This document shows positions 53,344 to 61,874 of a stretch of DNA of 64,000 nucleotides, one piece after another. The translations under genes and the position numbers were made by a program. Position 1 is the first letter of the stretch; every line of letters begins with the position of its first letter. A model generated the notes under the pieces. That model saw only the letters and a list, made by a program, of their open reading frames with translations. It ran no database searches and was not told where the DNA came from. The stretch comes from Asticcacaulis sp. MM231 (lineage in GTDB: Bacteria > Pseudomonadota > Alphaproteobacteria > Caulobacterales > Caulobacteraceae). The DNA is taken from positions 2,480,001 to 2,544,000 of the forward strand of contig NZ_OZ075108.1 of assembly GCF_964186625.1 (NCBI RefSeq). The letters run 5' to 3'.

Positions 53344-53479
53344 GTTAGGTTGGCGCCTGTTCGACGCCGACTGGCGGCATATCGTGCCCCCTCAAATGAC
53401 GTGCAGACAAGGCATTGCGGATGGCATGGAGGCATTGCTTTAATCTTGCTTTTGCTTCACATGTAGATTTGATAGGCAC

Positions 53480-55456
53480 CTAACTGTGTGCAGGTCGCTC
53501 CAGTAATTCGACCATCACATCCATTACTTCCATTGGCATGAAGCCAACTCCGTCGGCCAGAACCAAATTGATGACATGGTCCAATAATTTGCCAGCTTGA
53601 TTTTTTGAAATTGAATTCAAAAAGGGAAAAGCCCTTAGGATCATTCCCTCAAGTTCATGGTCATCCGTGGTTGCACAGCGCGCGTCAATTTCCAATTCCA
53701 AGCCATTAACATATTTTGACACAATGGTTTCTGAAGCGGCTGAGAGGAATATTTTTTCACAAACCGTAGTAACTAACGGCAGAAACTGCTCTTTAGTATA
53801 CGTTGCCAACTCAAAATAGCTAAATTCCCCAGTTGCTCCAATCTGGTGCCGTTCGGCCGGAAACCCGCGACAAATGGTGATTGCGATCAGCAAAGGATCA
53901 AAGACAACGTTTTCGATACCGTTGCGACTTCCAAAGGCTAATACCGATATCCGATCCGTGGGCCGATTTTTACCGTCCCAATCCAACAGCCCAAATACCG
54001 AAATATTTCCTGCCGACGATAAATCTTCGACGATACGTTTAACATTGTCGCAACCAGTGTTTACGTCTCCCCCACCTGAGGTGCGAGTTCCGGTTGCCAC
54101 AAATTCAAGAGATCTATCCGACACTATTTTGGGCTTTATTAGCTTGTAGAGGCTGTCATAGACTTGTGCATCTGTGGGGCTTTCAACGAAGACCTGCCTT
54201 CTGCCATCGTAAGAAATCGAAATTGTCGGCACCCCAACAGTAAGTATATTCAGCGCACTCGCCTTGGAACTTTTATGAAGGCCTGACTGCCCTGGGATCA
54301 TCGTAAAAATGCTCTCCTCAGGCGCCAATGCAACAGTTGATGGCGAGTGGGTTGTAGCGATAACCTTAATGCCGAAAGTGCCGATAAGTGTTTTAGTAAT
54401 TGTATCGATTACATTTTTTGACATTGAGGGGTGTAGAGGTGCATCGATCTCATCTAATAAAAGGACCTTAGGCTGGACTGAAAGTTGCCGCCTATCATTC
54501 GAATAATAAACACAAAACGCAAATGACATTAGTACCTTTTCACCAGATGATAACGCGCTGAAAGCAACAGGAACACCTGTTGATCGCTTGGTGAGCATCG
54601 GCTGAAATTGGGTGTATTCATCGAGCACTGGGGAGTTAATTGAGAAATCCAAGCCTGCGTCCCGGACAAATTCGTTTACGAAGTCCCATGGTGCGGGACC
54701 ATGTTTCTCGATAAATTCTTGTTCAGTTAGGAACGTCGCCTCATTGCCTTTTGACGCACGGTATTCCGCGAGATTATTGGCTAACAACAAATCCCGGTAC
54801 GCGACAAATAGTTTCGCAAAATTCTGCTGAAAGAGGTCATTTTGCCCCCAAGTGGGTATCGCAGGTGACAATATGTCACGCTCCAAGAGTGCCGAAATCG
54901 GACGCTTTGTGGACGCGGAAACCGCGCGCAATTGCTCTCGCATATCCACGCTAAGATTACTCAAAACGTTATGCTCAAACTGATTGAGTTGAGGAATTAG
55001 GCCCTGCCTTAGGGCTGCTACTTTTTCGATATCACCTAGCAAGCTTGCTAAATCAATATCGGAGAGTGAAGCCACCCTGCCCGGCTCGCTCAAATATTCG
55101 TCACTCAAACCATAATCGCGAATAATATTTCGCGCGGGTTCTAGCCACCCATGGTTTAATTTTAGGTTTGTATATTGCGAATATAAATTCTGGCGCTCTT
55201 GCCTAATGTTTTCACTTGAAAAGAATCCAGTATCTTGCGGTATCATTGTGGACCAGTCGAATAACCGTATCCGTGATAAATCTCCCGCATTCTGTTCTGG
55301 TGCCACGTCAGTCTTGATCAAGCCTTGGTAAATGGCTTGCAACAGGTGGCTTTTTCCAGCGCCGTTTGGCCCAGTGATGAGAGTAAAGTCTGGCAGACTT
55401 GTTTGTGGAAATCTAACAATTGATAAGTGAGACTGATGAAATGTCAGAGTTATCAT
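53480..55456 (-). CDS. AAA ATPase with TOPRIM-like C-terminal domain (OLD-like)
   Basis: 658 residues. The ABC-type ATPase has Walker A ITGPNGAGKSHLL near residue 30, signature SALSSGEKVLMSF, Walker B KVLLLDEIDAPLHPS and the H-loop ATTHSP. The C-terminal part begins RRQVFVESPTDAQVY with FGLLDWDGKNRP further on, positions that fit a TOPRIM nuclease Glu and DxD. Such proteins resemble OLD-family nucleases and PtuA/GajA-type defence ATPases. No partner gene is adjacent on the same strand, so if it is a defence gene it acts alone or with the divergent pair at 56009. Confidence 0.78.
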   Translation of the reverse strand: MITLTFHQSHLSIVRFPQTSLPDFTLITGPNGAGKSHLLQAIYQGLIKTDVAPEQNAGDLSRIRLFDWSTMIPQDTGFFSSENIRQERQNLYSQYTNLKLNHGWLEPARNIIRDYGLSDEYLSEPGRVASLSDIDLASLLGDIEKVAALRQGLIPQLNQFEHNVLSNLSVDMREQLRAVSASTKRPISALLERDILSPAIPTWGQNDLFQQNFAKLFVAYRDLLLANNLAEYRASKGNEATFLTEQEFIEKHGPAPWDFVNEFVRDAGLDFSINSPVLDEYTQFQPMLTKRSTGVPVAFSALSSGEKVLMSFAFCVYYSNDRRQLSVQPKVLLLDEIDAPLHPSMSKNVIDTITKTLIGTFGIKVIATTHSPSTVALAPEESIFTMIPGQSGLHKSSKASALNILTVGVPTISISYDGRRQVFVESPTDAQVYDSLYKLIKPKIVSDRSLEFVATGTRTSGGGDVNTGCDNVKRIVEDLSSAGNISVFGLLDWDGKNRPTDRISVLAFGSRNGIENVVFDPLLIAITICRGFPAERHQIGATGEFSYFELATYTKEQFLPLVTTVCEKIFLSAASETIVSKYVNGLELEIDARCATTDDHELEGMILRAFPFLNSISKNQAGKLLDHVINLVLADGVGFMPMEVMDVMVELLERPAHS

Positions 55457-56008
55457 AGAGCGAGTTCCCTAGCCGACCCATTTGTGCTTTCCCGGTTGAA
55501 CCTACCCATATCTATATCTGAAGGCGACAAAAAATTTTCATACGCCGACGCGCCCTGGTCAAGTCGGCTACAAATTGCCCGGTTGTTTCAAGTTTTGATT
55601 TGTTTCATAAATTTATAGCTGTGGAGCCCCGCAACTATACGTGTCGCACCTGCATTTGTGTCCCGGAGATGATTGCATGCAATTCACGGCGACACAAAGC
55701 TGCCGAGACGCCAGTCCGACCTTGTCCTCCTGAGTGCCGTGAGGCCTCATACTACCATTTTCTCAAGATGACCCTGCTGCCCGGTGTGCCCCCCAAAGCG
55801 GACATCCTGATGGGGAACGGCTCCCCTCGAAGTGACTTTCGAGAGCCACAGGCACCTAGATACTAGGATGGGCTCCATTACCCAATCCGCAGGTTTAAAC
55901 CTTACAAAACTTGCCGGAAACAGACGACCTTGACTGCAAATTTTACTAATCGGCCCTTGTATTTTCAATCTTTACGGGCATATTGAATTTCGCGAGGGGC
56001 AAAAATAA
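55457..56008. other. Intergenic region between divergent ATPase and two-gene operon
   Basis: About 550 bp. It must contain the promoters of both the ATPase and the 56009 operon. Short frames at 55600-55866 and on the minus strand near 55747-55968 lack a recognisable family or ribosome site and I do not support them. Confidence 0.4.
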
Positions 56009-56791
56009 ATGAGCAAACTTAAAGCGTTTTTGGCGAAGAACACTATAAAAGTGGCCGACGGTCTTCCCGTCGTGCACTCGACACGAGCATACAATCTCGG
56101 CCAACTTCGACAAAGCAACATGCTCCAAGTAACCGAGTGTGATGTCTTTAAAACCGAGGAGCTAAATTACTTTTTTGTTGGTCGACCTGCCTACAAATTA
56201 GACTCTGATGGCCAGGGATCGCCTTGGGAATATCCCTGCTGTTTCATTTTCGACATTAAGGTCCTCTCGGACATTCGTCGCATTTTTCCGTTCGATTCTG
56301 GCGCATTCGCTGGCGGTCGTTATCCAAGCTATATACAGAGAATGCCGCTGGAGGAATTTACAGCGGAGACGTCTACGGAGACGCCTGGCAAAATCATTGG
56401 TGCTTTCTTCGGAAGCCCTTGGAACTATTTTCGTTCCAAACCTGTAAATGAAGATGACTTCATTTCAGAACATAACTTGGGCGCATTCGACGCTGAAGTC
56501 CGCGGTCTCCACCGTCTATCTGGTGACAGCGGTTCCGATAAATTTGACGACCGACGAATGACTATCGAAATTCAAAATGGTTCGCCAATAGATCTTGTTG
56601 CTGACAATCCCCTAGCAGTCATAGCGCCGTCCGAATATTTCGACGACGCTGATTTTCGAAAGCAAGTTACGGAGACGTGGGGTGCCGAGCCCATTTCATA
56701 TCCCGTACATACGTTAAGCGTCCAAGGCGCCTACAGCTCTATCTATGACCGCGTCTTGGATTTTTACCAACGCAACGGCCTGCTGCCTTGA
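56009..56791 (+). CDS. Unrecognised protein A of a two-gene operon
   Basis: 260 residues. Visible features are VVHSTRAYNLGQLRQSN near residue 21, LNYFFVGRPAYKL near residue 52, IFPFDSGAFAGGRYPSYI near residue 91 and AEVRGLHR with DDRRMTIEIQ near residues 165-190. The order His, Tyr/Phe, Glu recalls ADP-ribosyltransferase-like folds of the DarT type, but this is only an impression. It has no signal peptide. Its stop overlaps the next start by 4 bp. I do not know the family. Confidence 0.7.
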   Translation: MSKLKAFLAKNTIKVADGLPVVHSTRAYNLGQLRQSNMLQVTECDVFKTEELNYFFVGRPAYKLDSDGQGSPWEYPCCFIFDIKVLSDIRRIFPFDSGAFAGGRYPSYIQRMPLEEFTAETSTETPGKIIGAFFGSPWNYFRSKPVNEDDFISEHNLGAFDAEVRGLHRLSGDSGSDKFDDRRMTIEIQNGSPIDLVADNPLAVIAPSEYFDDADFRKQVTETWGAEPISYPVHTLSVQGAYSSIYDRVLDFYQRNGLLP

Positions 56792-58620
56792 CCTATAGTC
56801 TCGCTGGATACCTATCATTTCGACCGAACAGCGCGTGTTTTCTCATCCCGTACTTTTCGGCACCAAACTCAAATTTGATTTTCGCGCATGAGGTGGATGA
56901 GGCGGGCCGCGTTGATTTTTTCTATGAAATATCTATCGACGGGTATTATCAGGAGTACAAAGTGCCGGCAGAGATTAATCTCGCCTCGGGAGATGCTGCG
57001 CATTTTGCCGTCAGACTGAAAGATGGTTCTATTCTCAACGGAACCGCCATGGATTTGGCTCGGCTACTGCGACAAGTGAATCTGCGAAAGCTCGGAACGC
57101 CGTTTTTCAACGTAGACGCCTATACCTTTATTGGCGATGCCATGAAGCGGACAAAGGCCGTAGAAGCGGCTGCGTCTTTGTTCAAAAATCGCAACGTAAG
57201 GCGTTCATGGAAACGACGAGAGCTCAGTTCTCCACTACTGGGCCTTCAACGGTCCCGCACCGGTCGTACGACAGGCGCTTCTGAAACCGAACAGATACAA
57301 CGCCTGAGATCGACATTTCATGATCGGATGTGGAGTGTCTACTGGTCGAACACATGGAATTCGACCCGCGACGAATACCTTAGACGGACTTTGGAAGACA
57401 TTGCGTCAGAGTGGCTCGCTGATTTCTGGGGGCGCCATAAGCCTGAGCTTGTCCTCGTACCCTTGCTCTTCAATTCACATAGCTACGCTCGATTTTTCGA
57501 TCTGAGCCTGTCAGCACTGTCTGGACGACGTTATAGTTCGAACTGGGTCCAAATTTGGTCGTTGTTGGGAAAAGCGACTCGAAAACGATTTCTAAAGGCA
57601 GCGCCGGCACTCGCCAAACTTGGCACAGAGTTTCTGCGTGATGCGATCATCGCGAAAACCAAGGGCGTGAGAATATCGAGTTGGGCCCAAGTTTTTCGCG
57701 GGATGGTAAACGAGGTTGGCCTGACAAGTGAATTAGCACATTTAGGCCTCCAACAAATGGGGGCTCATCACAACGATTTCGGCTTTCAAAAGAACGTTCT
57801 CAATCTCATTTTTTGGGATCCGCAGTCTTCGGATATTTGGAACGGTGACAGGGAGCGATTTTTAGAGCTTGCGGACATTTCTAATTTTTGGATCACAGTT
57901 TTCAACGCGACGGCGCAGCCCTCCGCGTTTGTTGTCTCAAAATCAATTGAGTATCTCAAAAATGGAAATCCAATGCTCTCAAACTGGCCGAGCCTTTGGC
58001 GGGCCTGCGGCGTCTACTTAGGTTCTAAGGAGCACCAGCAGATTGCCAAAGCTTGGCTATTAAAGAACACTTCTCAGATGAAATCATGGCCCGAAGTCGT
58101 GCTGGAGATAGAGGCCGACTACATCACGGACCCCCAAGTACATGAAGTCATTGCAAACTGGATTGATAACCACCAAACTCATTCACTCTATAACGATGTC
58201 GTAGGGCAGCATCTAACTTGGAGAAATTCGCTTGGCCGGCTGGGTTTAGAAACAGCATTTGAGGACGCCGAAAAAATATTCCAAGGCGAACAAGCGACCG
58301 CTATGCGCTCTCGGCTCATAGCTGAGGCTGCTGTTTTGGTGAATGATTTCAATCGTACAACTCTCACGCCTCAAATAATTTCAACGTTGATACAGATACA
58401 GATCGCCTTGAGACAGATTGATCAACTCGGGCAACTCACAGACCAAGCGATGATGTTTTCACTCCTGCTCGGTTCCACCTCCCCCTCTCTAACTAATGAG
58501 CTCAAAGGGAAAAGCCAGGCGTTTCTGGCTACGGTCCTTACCTACACGAGCCAGTTTCCACAAACCCTCTACTCAGCAACGGGCGGCCAGCATCAACAAT
58601 CTGGTAGGGTTTCATATTGA
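56788..58620 (+). CDS. Unrecognised large protein B of a two-gene operon
   Basis: 610 residues from a TTG. An N-terminal domain of about 100 residues (MTYSLAGYLSFRPNSACFLI) looks globular and beta-rich. A basic linker (NRNVRRSWKRRELSSPLLG) follows, and then about 430 residues of helical repeats, likely an alpha-solenoid. No P-loop, nuclease or membrane motif is visible. It is translationally coupled to protein A and is the last gene before the island's right end. Function unknown; a sensor or scaffold partner of A is one possibility. Confidence 0.7.
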   Translation: MTYSLAGYLSFRPNSACFLIPYFSAPNSNLIFAHEVDEAGRVDFFYEISIDGYYQEYKVPAEINLASGDAAHFAVRLKDGSILNGTAMDLARLLRQVNLRKLGTPFFNVDAYTFIGDAMKRTKAVEAAASLFKNRNVRRSWKRRELSSPLLGLQRSRTGRTTGASETEQIQRLRSTFHDRMWSVYWSNTWNSTRDEYLRRTLEDIASEWLADFWGRHKPELVLVPLLFNSHSYARFFDLSLSALSGRRYSSNWVQIWSLLGKATRKRFLKAAPALAKLGTEFLRDAIIAKTKGVRISSWAQVFRGMVNEVGLTSELAHLGLQQMGAHHNDFGFQKNVLNLIFWDPQSSDIWNGDRERFLELADISNFWITVFNATAQPSAFVVSKSIEYLKNGNPMLSNWPSLWRACGVYLGSKEHQQIAKAWLLKNTSQMKSWPEVVLEIEADYITDPQVHEVIANWIDNHQTHSLYNDVVGQHLTWRNSLGRLGLETAFEDAEKIFQGEQATAMRSRLIAEAAVLVNDFNRTTLTPQIISTLIQIQIALRQIDQLGQLTDQAMMFSLLLGSTSPSLTNELKGKSQAFLATVLTYTSQFPQTLYSATGGQHQQSGRVSY

Positions 58621-58771
58621 TGAGGTCGTAAGACCTCGACACCACTTCTCAGATCCAGCCCTGATCAAACTCGGCATCGTGTCACTACAGTAGTCAAACG
58701 GGCCAATTGACCAAAATCAGCCGACTCCACCGTCCACCTTTGTTCACATTTTTCCGTGTGTGTCTTTTTGA

Positions 58772-58797
58772 TTCAAGTGGTAGCTATGCGGTAGCTG
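58772..58797. repeat. Right arm-type repeat of island integrase
   Basis: Exact copy of 43667-43692 (GGTAGCT twice), placed inside the island near its right att core, as expected for arm sites of attR. Confidence 0.65.
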
Positions 58798-58814
58798 AAG
58801 ACGGATTTTGGACG

Positions 58815-58840
58815 CAGAAAAGCCGCCTTGTGAGGCGGCT
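58815..58840 (-). terminator. Hairpin terminator next to right att
   Basis: AGCCGCCT-TGTG-AGGCGGCT forms an 8-bp stem. On the minus strand it is followed by TTTTCTG. It lies downstream of the tRNA-derived fragment and could serve as the terminator for the tRNA transcript. Confidence 0.65.
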
Positions 58841-58868
58841 ATCTCTTTGATATTGTTGTCATAAAGAC

Positions 58869-58913
58869 TGGTTGCGGGGGCCAGATTTGAACTGACGACC
58901 TTCAGGTTATGAG
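58869..58913. repeat. att repeat at right end of island, tRNA-fMet 3' half
   Basis: Identical over 45 bp to 43498-43542. The tRNA similarity continues to 58918 and completes the anticodon stem (TCAGG-CTCATAA-CCTGA on the minus strand). The 5' half of a tRNA is absent to the right, so this is a fragment and a further element probably follows. Confidence 0.85.
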
Positions 58914-59145
58914 CCTGAGAAAAATTCTCATATCATCATGAATTTAAACATAATTTAGCCAATTGAAAAATACTTGTGCTAGCCTATGTGTTAGAAATCA
59001 AGATGTTGTTCCTGCCTGCAAGGCGAGTGTTTTGGCCTATCGGACTTCGACCGGGTGGCGTGCGAGAGGGCGACTTTTTTGGACCCGGCCCCCTTTACAA
59101 TTTGACAGTTCAATTCACTCAAATTTCGGGCTTTGTAATGCTGAT

Positions 59146-59265
59146 ATGGAACAACCTGCCGAAACGATCATGCTGCTACACGGTATAGGCCATGCTCCGT
59201 GCAGTCTTGGTCGTGTCGAAAGGCGGTTAAAAGCAGCAGGGTTTCGGACTGTCAACATTGCCTAG
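59146..59265 (+). pseudogene. 5' fragment of an alpha/beta-hydrolase (lipase)-like gene cut by the IS
   Basis: 39 codons: METHIONINE start at 59146, then ETIMLLHGIGHAPCSL, the oxyanion-hole HG motif of esterases, and KAAGFRTVNIA. The stop TAG comes from the IS end itself. Joining the flanks with one TA gives NIAYQLPASIDERLAA, a plausible continuation of such hydrolases, but it soon stops. The gene was thus short or damaged already. Confidence 0.6.
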
Positions 59266-59284
59266 TGTCTCAGTTTGAAATTTG
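59263..59284. repeat. Left inverted repeat of IS
   Basis: Begins TAGTGTCTCAGTTTGAAA and is the exact reverse complement of 62744-62765 over 22 bp. Confidence 0.88.
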
Positions 59285-59347
59285 ACGCATCGCCTATCGC
59301 ATCCCGTCCCGGCCTCCTATATGCTTAGCGAAAAGCATGGAGGCAAT

Positions 59348-59593
59348 ATGAGCAAGCACATCACCGATTTCGCACAGACCTGGGTTTTAGAGAATATAAA
59401 TGCCGGTCCATACGACCCCGGCGAGCGGATTGTATCTGGACACGTCGAGCAGCTCAAAGCCGACGCAGCGGTCGCTGGGATTAGCGAGGACGATTTGGAG
59501 GAATATGTAGGCGACCTCCATGACTACATCGCGGAAGCTTTAGAAGAGGCGACAGACAACGAAGTCGATCGACGCGCCAGCAAGGATGACTAA
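59348..59593 (+). CDS. Small acidic passenger protein
   Basis: 81 residues, beginning MSKHITDFAQTWVLENINAG, with AGISEDDLEEYVGDLHDYI. It has the look of DUF768-type small proteins of alphaproteobacteria, but this is weak. A GGAGG site precedes the ATG. Its stop overlaps the next start. Confidence 0.6.
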   Translation: MSKHITDFAQTWVLENINAGPYDPGERIVSGHVEQLKADAAVAGISEDDLEEYVGDLHDYIAEALEEATDNEVDRRASKDD

Positions 59594-59823
59594 TGCCTAA
59601 AGGCCCTAACGGACAAAAGCGCCCTGCCGACGCTATCGGCCTCGCTGTAATGGTCGCTAAGATTGCGACTGGCGAGATTGAAGAGGGAAGTTATACCCCC
59701 AAGGTATCACGAGCAAAAAAAGGTGGAGCCAAAGGAGGCCCGGCTAGGGCGAAAGCGCTAACGCCGGCTCAAAGATCGGAAATTGCCAGTTTAGCCGCTA
59801 CCGCCCGCTGGAAAAAGAGCTAG
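59593..59823 (+). CDS. Small basic passenger protein
   Basis: 76 residues with AKKGGAKGGPARAKALTPAQ and a C-terminal IASLAATARWKKS. This GG-x2-GG-x-ARA...ARW pattern is common in small, possibly nucleic-acid-binding, proteins found beside mobile elements. It is coupled to the acidic gene upstream and together they could be a small toxin-antitoxin-like pair; unproved. Confidence 0.6.
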   Translation: MPKGPNGQKRPADAIGLAVMVAKIATGEIEEGSYTPKVSRAKKGGAKGGPARAKALTPAQRSEIASLAATARWKKS

Positions 59824-60317
59824 GCCGCGTCGGACTCATCGTCACGATCCAATCGTTCTGCGGCACGTAGCTCTTCCACGTCATCAGAGAACTCAAGAAA
59901 AAAGCTCAATTGCGGGTCTTTGGGGAACATTTTGTTCATCCGCTCAACATCGCAAACAGCACGATATACGTCATGCGCGACCGCCTCACGGCGTTGATGC
60001 ACAGACTTCTGGCGCAGCGTCGATGTTCCTCCCGTGTCGGTATCAAAATAGTGCTTCAACGCCACCCCACCTTCTAGCAGGGTAACGCACTGCTTGGCAC
60101 GATAGGTGAAGCCACCATCTTCGTCATAGCGCTTGGCTTGCCGTAGAGCTTGGGTCACTTGCTTTCGTAGGATGTGTTTTATGTCCTGCGGCCTTGGTGC
60201 AAGACGCCTCCCCGCCAGCGCCCACTCGACGAATTCTCCAGCATCACCAGACGTTTGACGGGTTTCTTCTATCCACTCGTCCCAAAGGCGGTTCACCTGC
60301 TCATTGTAGTCGGCCAT
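59820..60317 (-). CDS. Hypothetical passenger protein downstream of HigA-ImmA
   Basis: 165 residues, helical and charged, beginning MADYNEQVNRLWDEWIEE. It follows the antitoxin gene by 9 bp and so shares its operon. Family unknown; it may modulate the toxin-antitoxin module. Confidence 0.6.
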   Translation of the reverse strand: MADYNEQVNRLWDEWIEETRQTSGDAGEFVEWALAGRRLAPRPQDIKHILRKQVTQALRQAKRYDEDGGFTYRAKQCVTLLEGGVALKHYFDTDTGGTSTLRQKSVHQRREAVAHDVYRAVCDVERMNKMFPKDPQLSFFLEFSDDVEELRAAERLDRDDESDAA

Positions 60318-60326
60318 TTCGCTCTC

Positions 60327-61463
60327 CTACAGACCAGTTGGAGCTTGGTAGCCCCAACCGTCCTTATATTCCCATTCCAAAAGATAATCTCGTAAGCTTG
60401 TCTGGTACTTACGCAGCCAGTTAAACTTTTTAGTCTCATTTTGTATTTGCCCGACCACAACAGCCGGATGAATTTCCATAAGCGCCGCAAAGCTCAAGAC
60501 GTCTCGTTCAGAAATGAAGGGGCTTTTTCTGAGGATAAATGACTTAAGCCTCGCACGCGGAACGCAAAAATCGGCCGCAGCATCATTTGCAATAATTTCG
60601 CACTCAGGCAGCGCGTCACGTTCATCTGCCTCGAACTCATCAACTGGCGTGAAGGTTTCCGCCTTCCCGTCTCCACGGAGGATATGCTCAATCTCATGCC
60701 TTAAAACAAAGCAGAAGTTATCTGGCCGGTCGAGCCTGAGGGTCATTCCAATAACCGGCTGACCTCCTAGCCAAACGCAGACGCCGTCGATTTTCGACCC
60801 TGGCAACCCTTCAACAAGCACAAACCTTACCCCGCACTGAAGTAGAATTTCCGGTATGCGAACAAAATCATCCTTGTCGAGCATATGCGCCCGAATAGCA
60901 GGCAAGTTATTTCTGAGGGTTTCTTCGGAATAAAGTGGGCAAGGAACACCTTCGGCAATTTTCCTAACACGGTGAAGCCATGCATATTGGATCGGTGTGG
61001 TTTCGTCGTATGCGCTCTTCTTGGCAGCGTGCGCAATTAATGGCGCATCACTTACGAAAGGAATGTCTTCAATCCGGTTCTTGCCGAAAAACCGCATCAT
61101 CTGAAGGTCGAGCAATTCCGGTTCGGCGTCCTCAATCCAGCCGCGTTTTATCATTTCCCTTATGGGAAAGACGGAGAGCCATGATGCACGCGTTTTTACT
61201 CCGGGATCGGCGGGCTTGGCCTTCCTCAGATCGTACATTTTTTGTAAATTTAAGAAGAAATCGGCAGGCATATCAAAAGCATCGGCAAGAGCCAGCGCGG
61301 TGTCGGGAGTAATGTTAGTCGTGCCTTTTATAAGGCGGTTAAGTTGGCTAACATCAATATCCAACACATACGCCAAGTCCGCCTGAGACCAGCCACGGGC
61401 GTCCAATTCCTCTTCAATAAATGTGCCGGGGTGTTCGACCGGCAATGGTGCATCACGAGCCAT
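60327..61463 (-). CDS. HigA-type antitoxin with ImmA/IrrE metallopeptidase domain
   Basis: 378 residues. The N-terminal XRE domain has WSQADLAYVLDIDVSQLNRL. The C-terminal half holds the zinc protease motif LRHEIEHILRG (HExxH) with Glu/Asp further on (AAADFCVPR). Such proteins act as antitoxin and as a protease controlling gene expression. The start overlaps the HigB-like stop (TGATG), so toxin and antitoxin are coupled. Confidence 0.85.
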   Translation of the reverse strand: MARDAPLPVEHPGTFIEEELDARGWSQADLAYVLDIDVSQLNRLIKGTTNITPDTALALADAFDMPADFFLNLQKMYDLRKAKPADPGVKTRASWLSVFPIREMIKRGWIEDAEPELLDLQMMRFFGKNRIEDIPFVSDAPLIAHAAKKSAYDETTPIQYAWLHRVRKIAEGVPCPLYSEETLRNNLPAIRAHMLDKDDFVRIPEILLQCGVRFVLVEGLPGSKIDGVCVWLGGQPVIGMTLRLDRPDNFCFVLRHEIEHILRGDGKAETFTPVDEFEADERDALPECEIIANDAAADFCVPRARLKSFILRKSPFISERDVLSFAALMEIHPAVVVGQIQNETKKFNWLRKYQTSLRDYLLEWEYKDGWGYQAPTGL

Positions 61464-61759
61464 CAGTGGTAATCCTCAATTGCCAATATCGTGATTGTCT
61501 GCGGGTCTGTAGTCTCATCCAACTCAAAGACCAAACGATACTGGTCATTTAATCGAATTGAACGCAGGCTTTCACGGTTTCCCTTTAGTTTTTCGTAGTG
61601 GAGACTTTTCCAGTTCCTTAGTGAACGATCATCGACTGCCGCCCTTAAGACAGTCAGCTTGCGACGTGCAGACTTAATGACGGCCACTGGGAGCTTTGTC
61701 GCACCCGCGTCTTCTGTCTCTATCAAGGCAAGTTTGCAATCAGCAAACACGATTCTCAT
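61463..61759 (-). CDS. HigB-type toxin (RelE superfamily)
   Basis: 98 residues. The C-terminal ESLRSIRLNDQYRLVFEL is the characteristic core of HigB-like, ribosome-dependent mRNA interferases. MRIVFADCKL at 61759 is the normal start. The order toxin before antitoxin is typical of higBA. A palindrome at 61798 lies in its promoter. Confidence 0.85.
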   Translation of the reverse strand: MRIVFADCKLALIETEDAGATKLPVAVIKSARRKLTVLRAAVDDRSLRNWKSLHYEKLKGNRESLRSIRLNDQYRLVFELDETTDPQTITILAIEDYH

Positions 61760-61797
61760 ACCGCTCATGATCGCTTGTACGCCATGCACCATAAGCC

Positions 61798-61813
61798 GTC
61801 AATGGAAATTGAC
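61798..61813. promoter_or_regulatory. Probable HigA operator
   Basis: GTCAAT-GGAA-ATTGAC is a perfect 6-bp inverted repeat, with a further GTCAAT half site at 61821. It lies between the divergent toxin and transposase genes and may regulate both. Confidence 0.6.
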
Positions 61814-61874
61814 TATAAACGTCAATATGAACATAATGCTTGACTTGGAGATTGGAAGAATTCATGTTGAATTC

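Noticed and set aside
55600..55968. Short frames between the ATPase and the two-gene operon
   Set aside because: No ribosome site, no family and no coupling to neighbours.
58869..58918. A complete tRNA gene at the right att
   Set aside because: Only the 3' half from the anticodon stem onward is present; no D arm or 5' acceptor follows on the minus strand upstream side.
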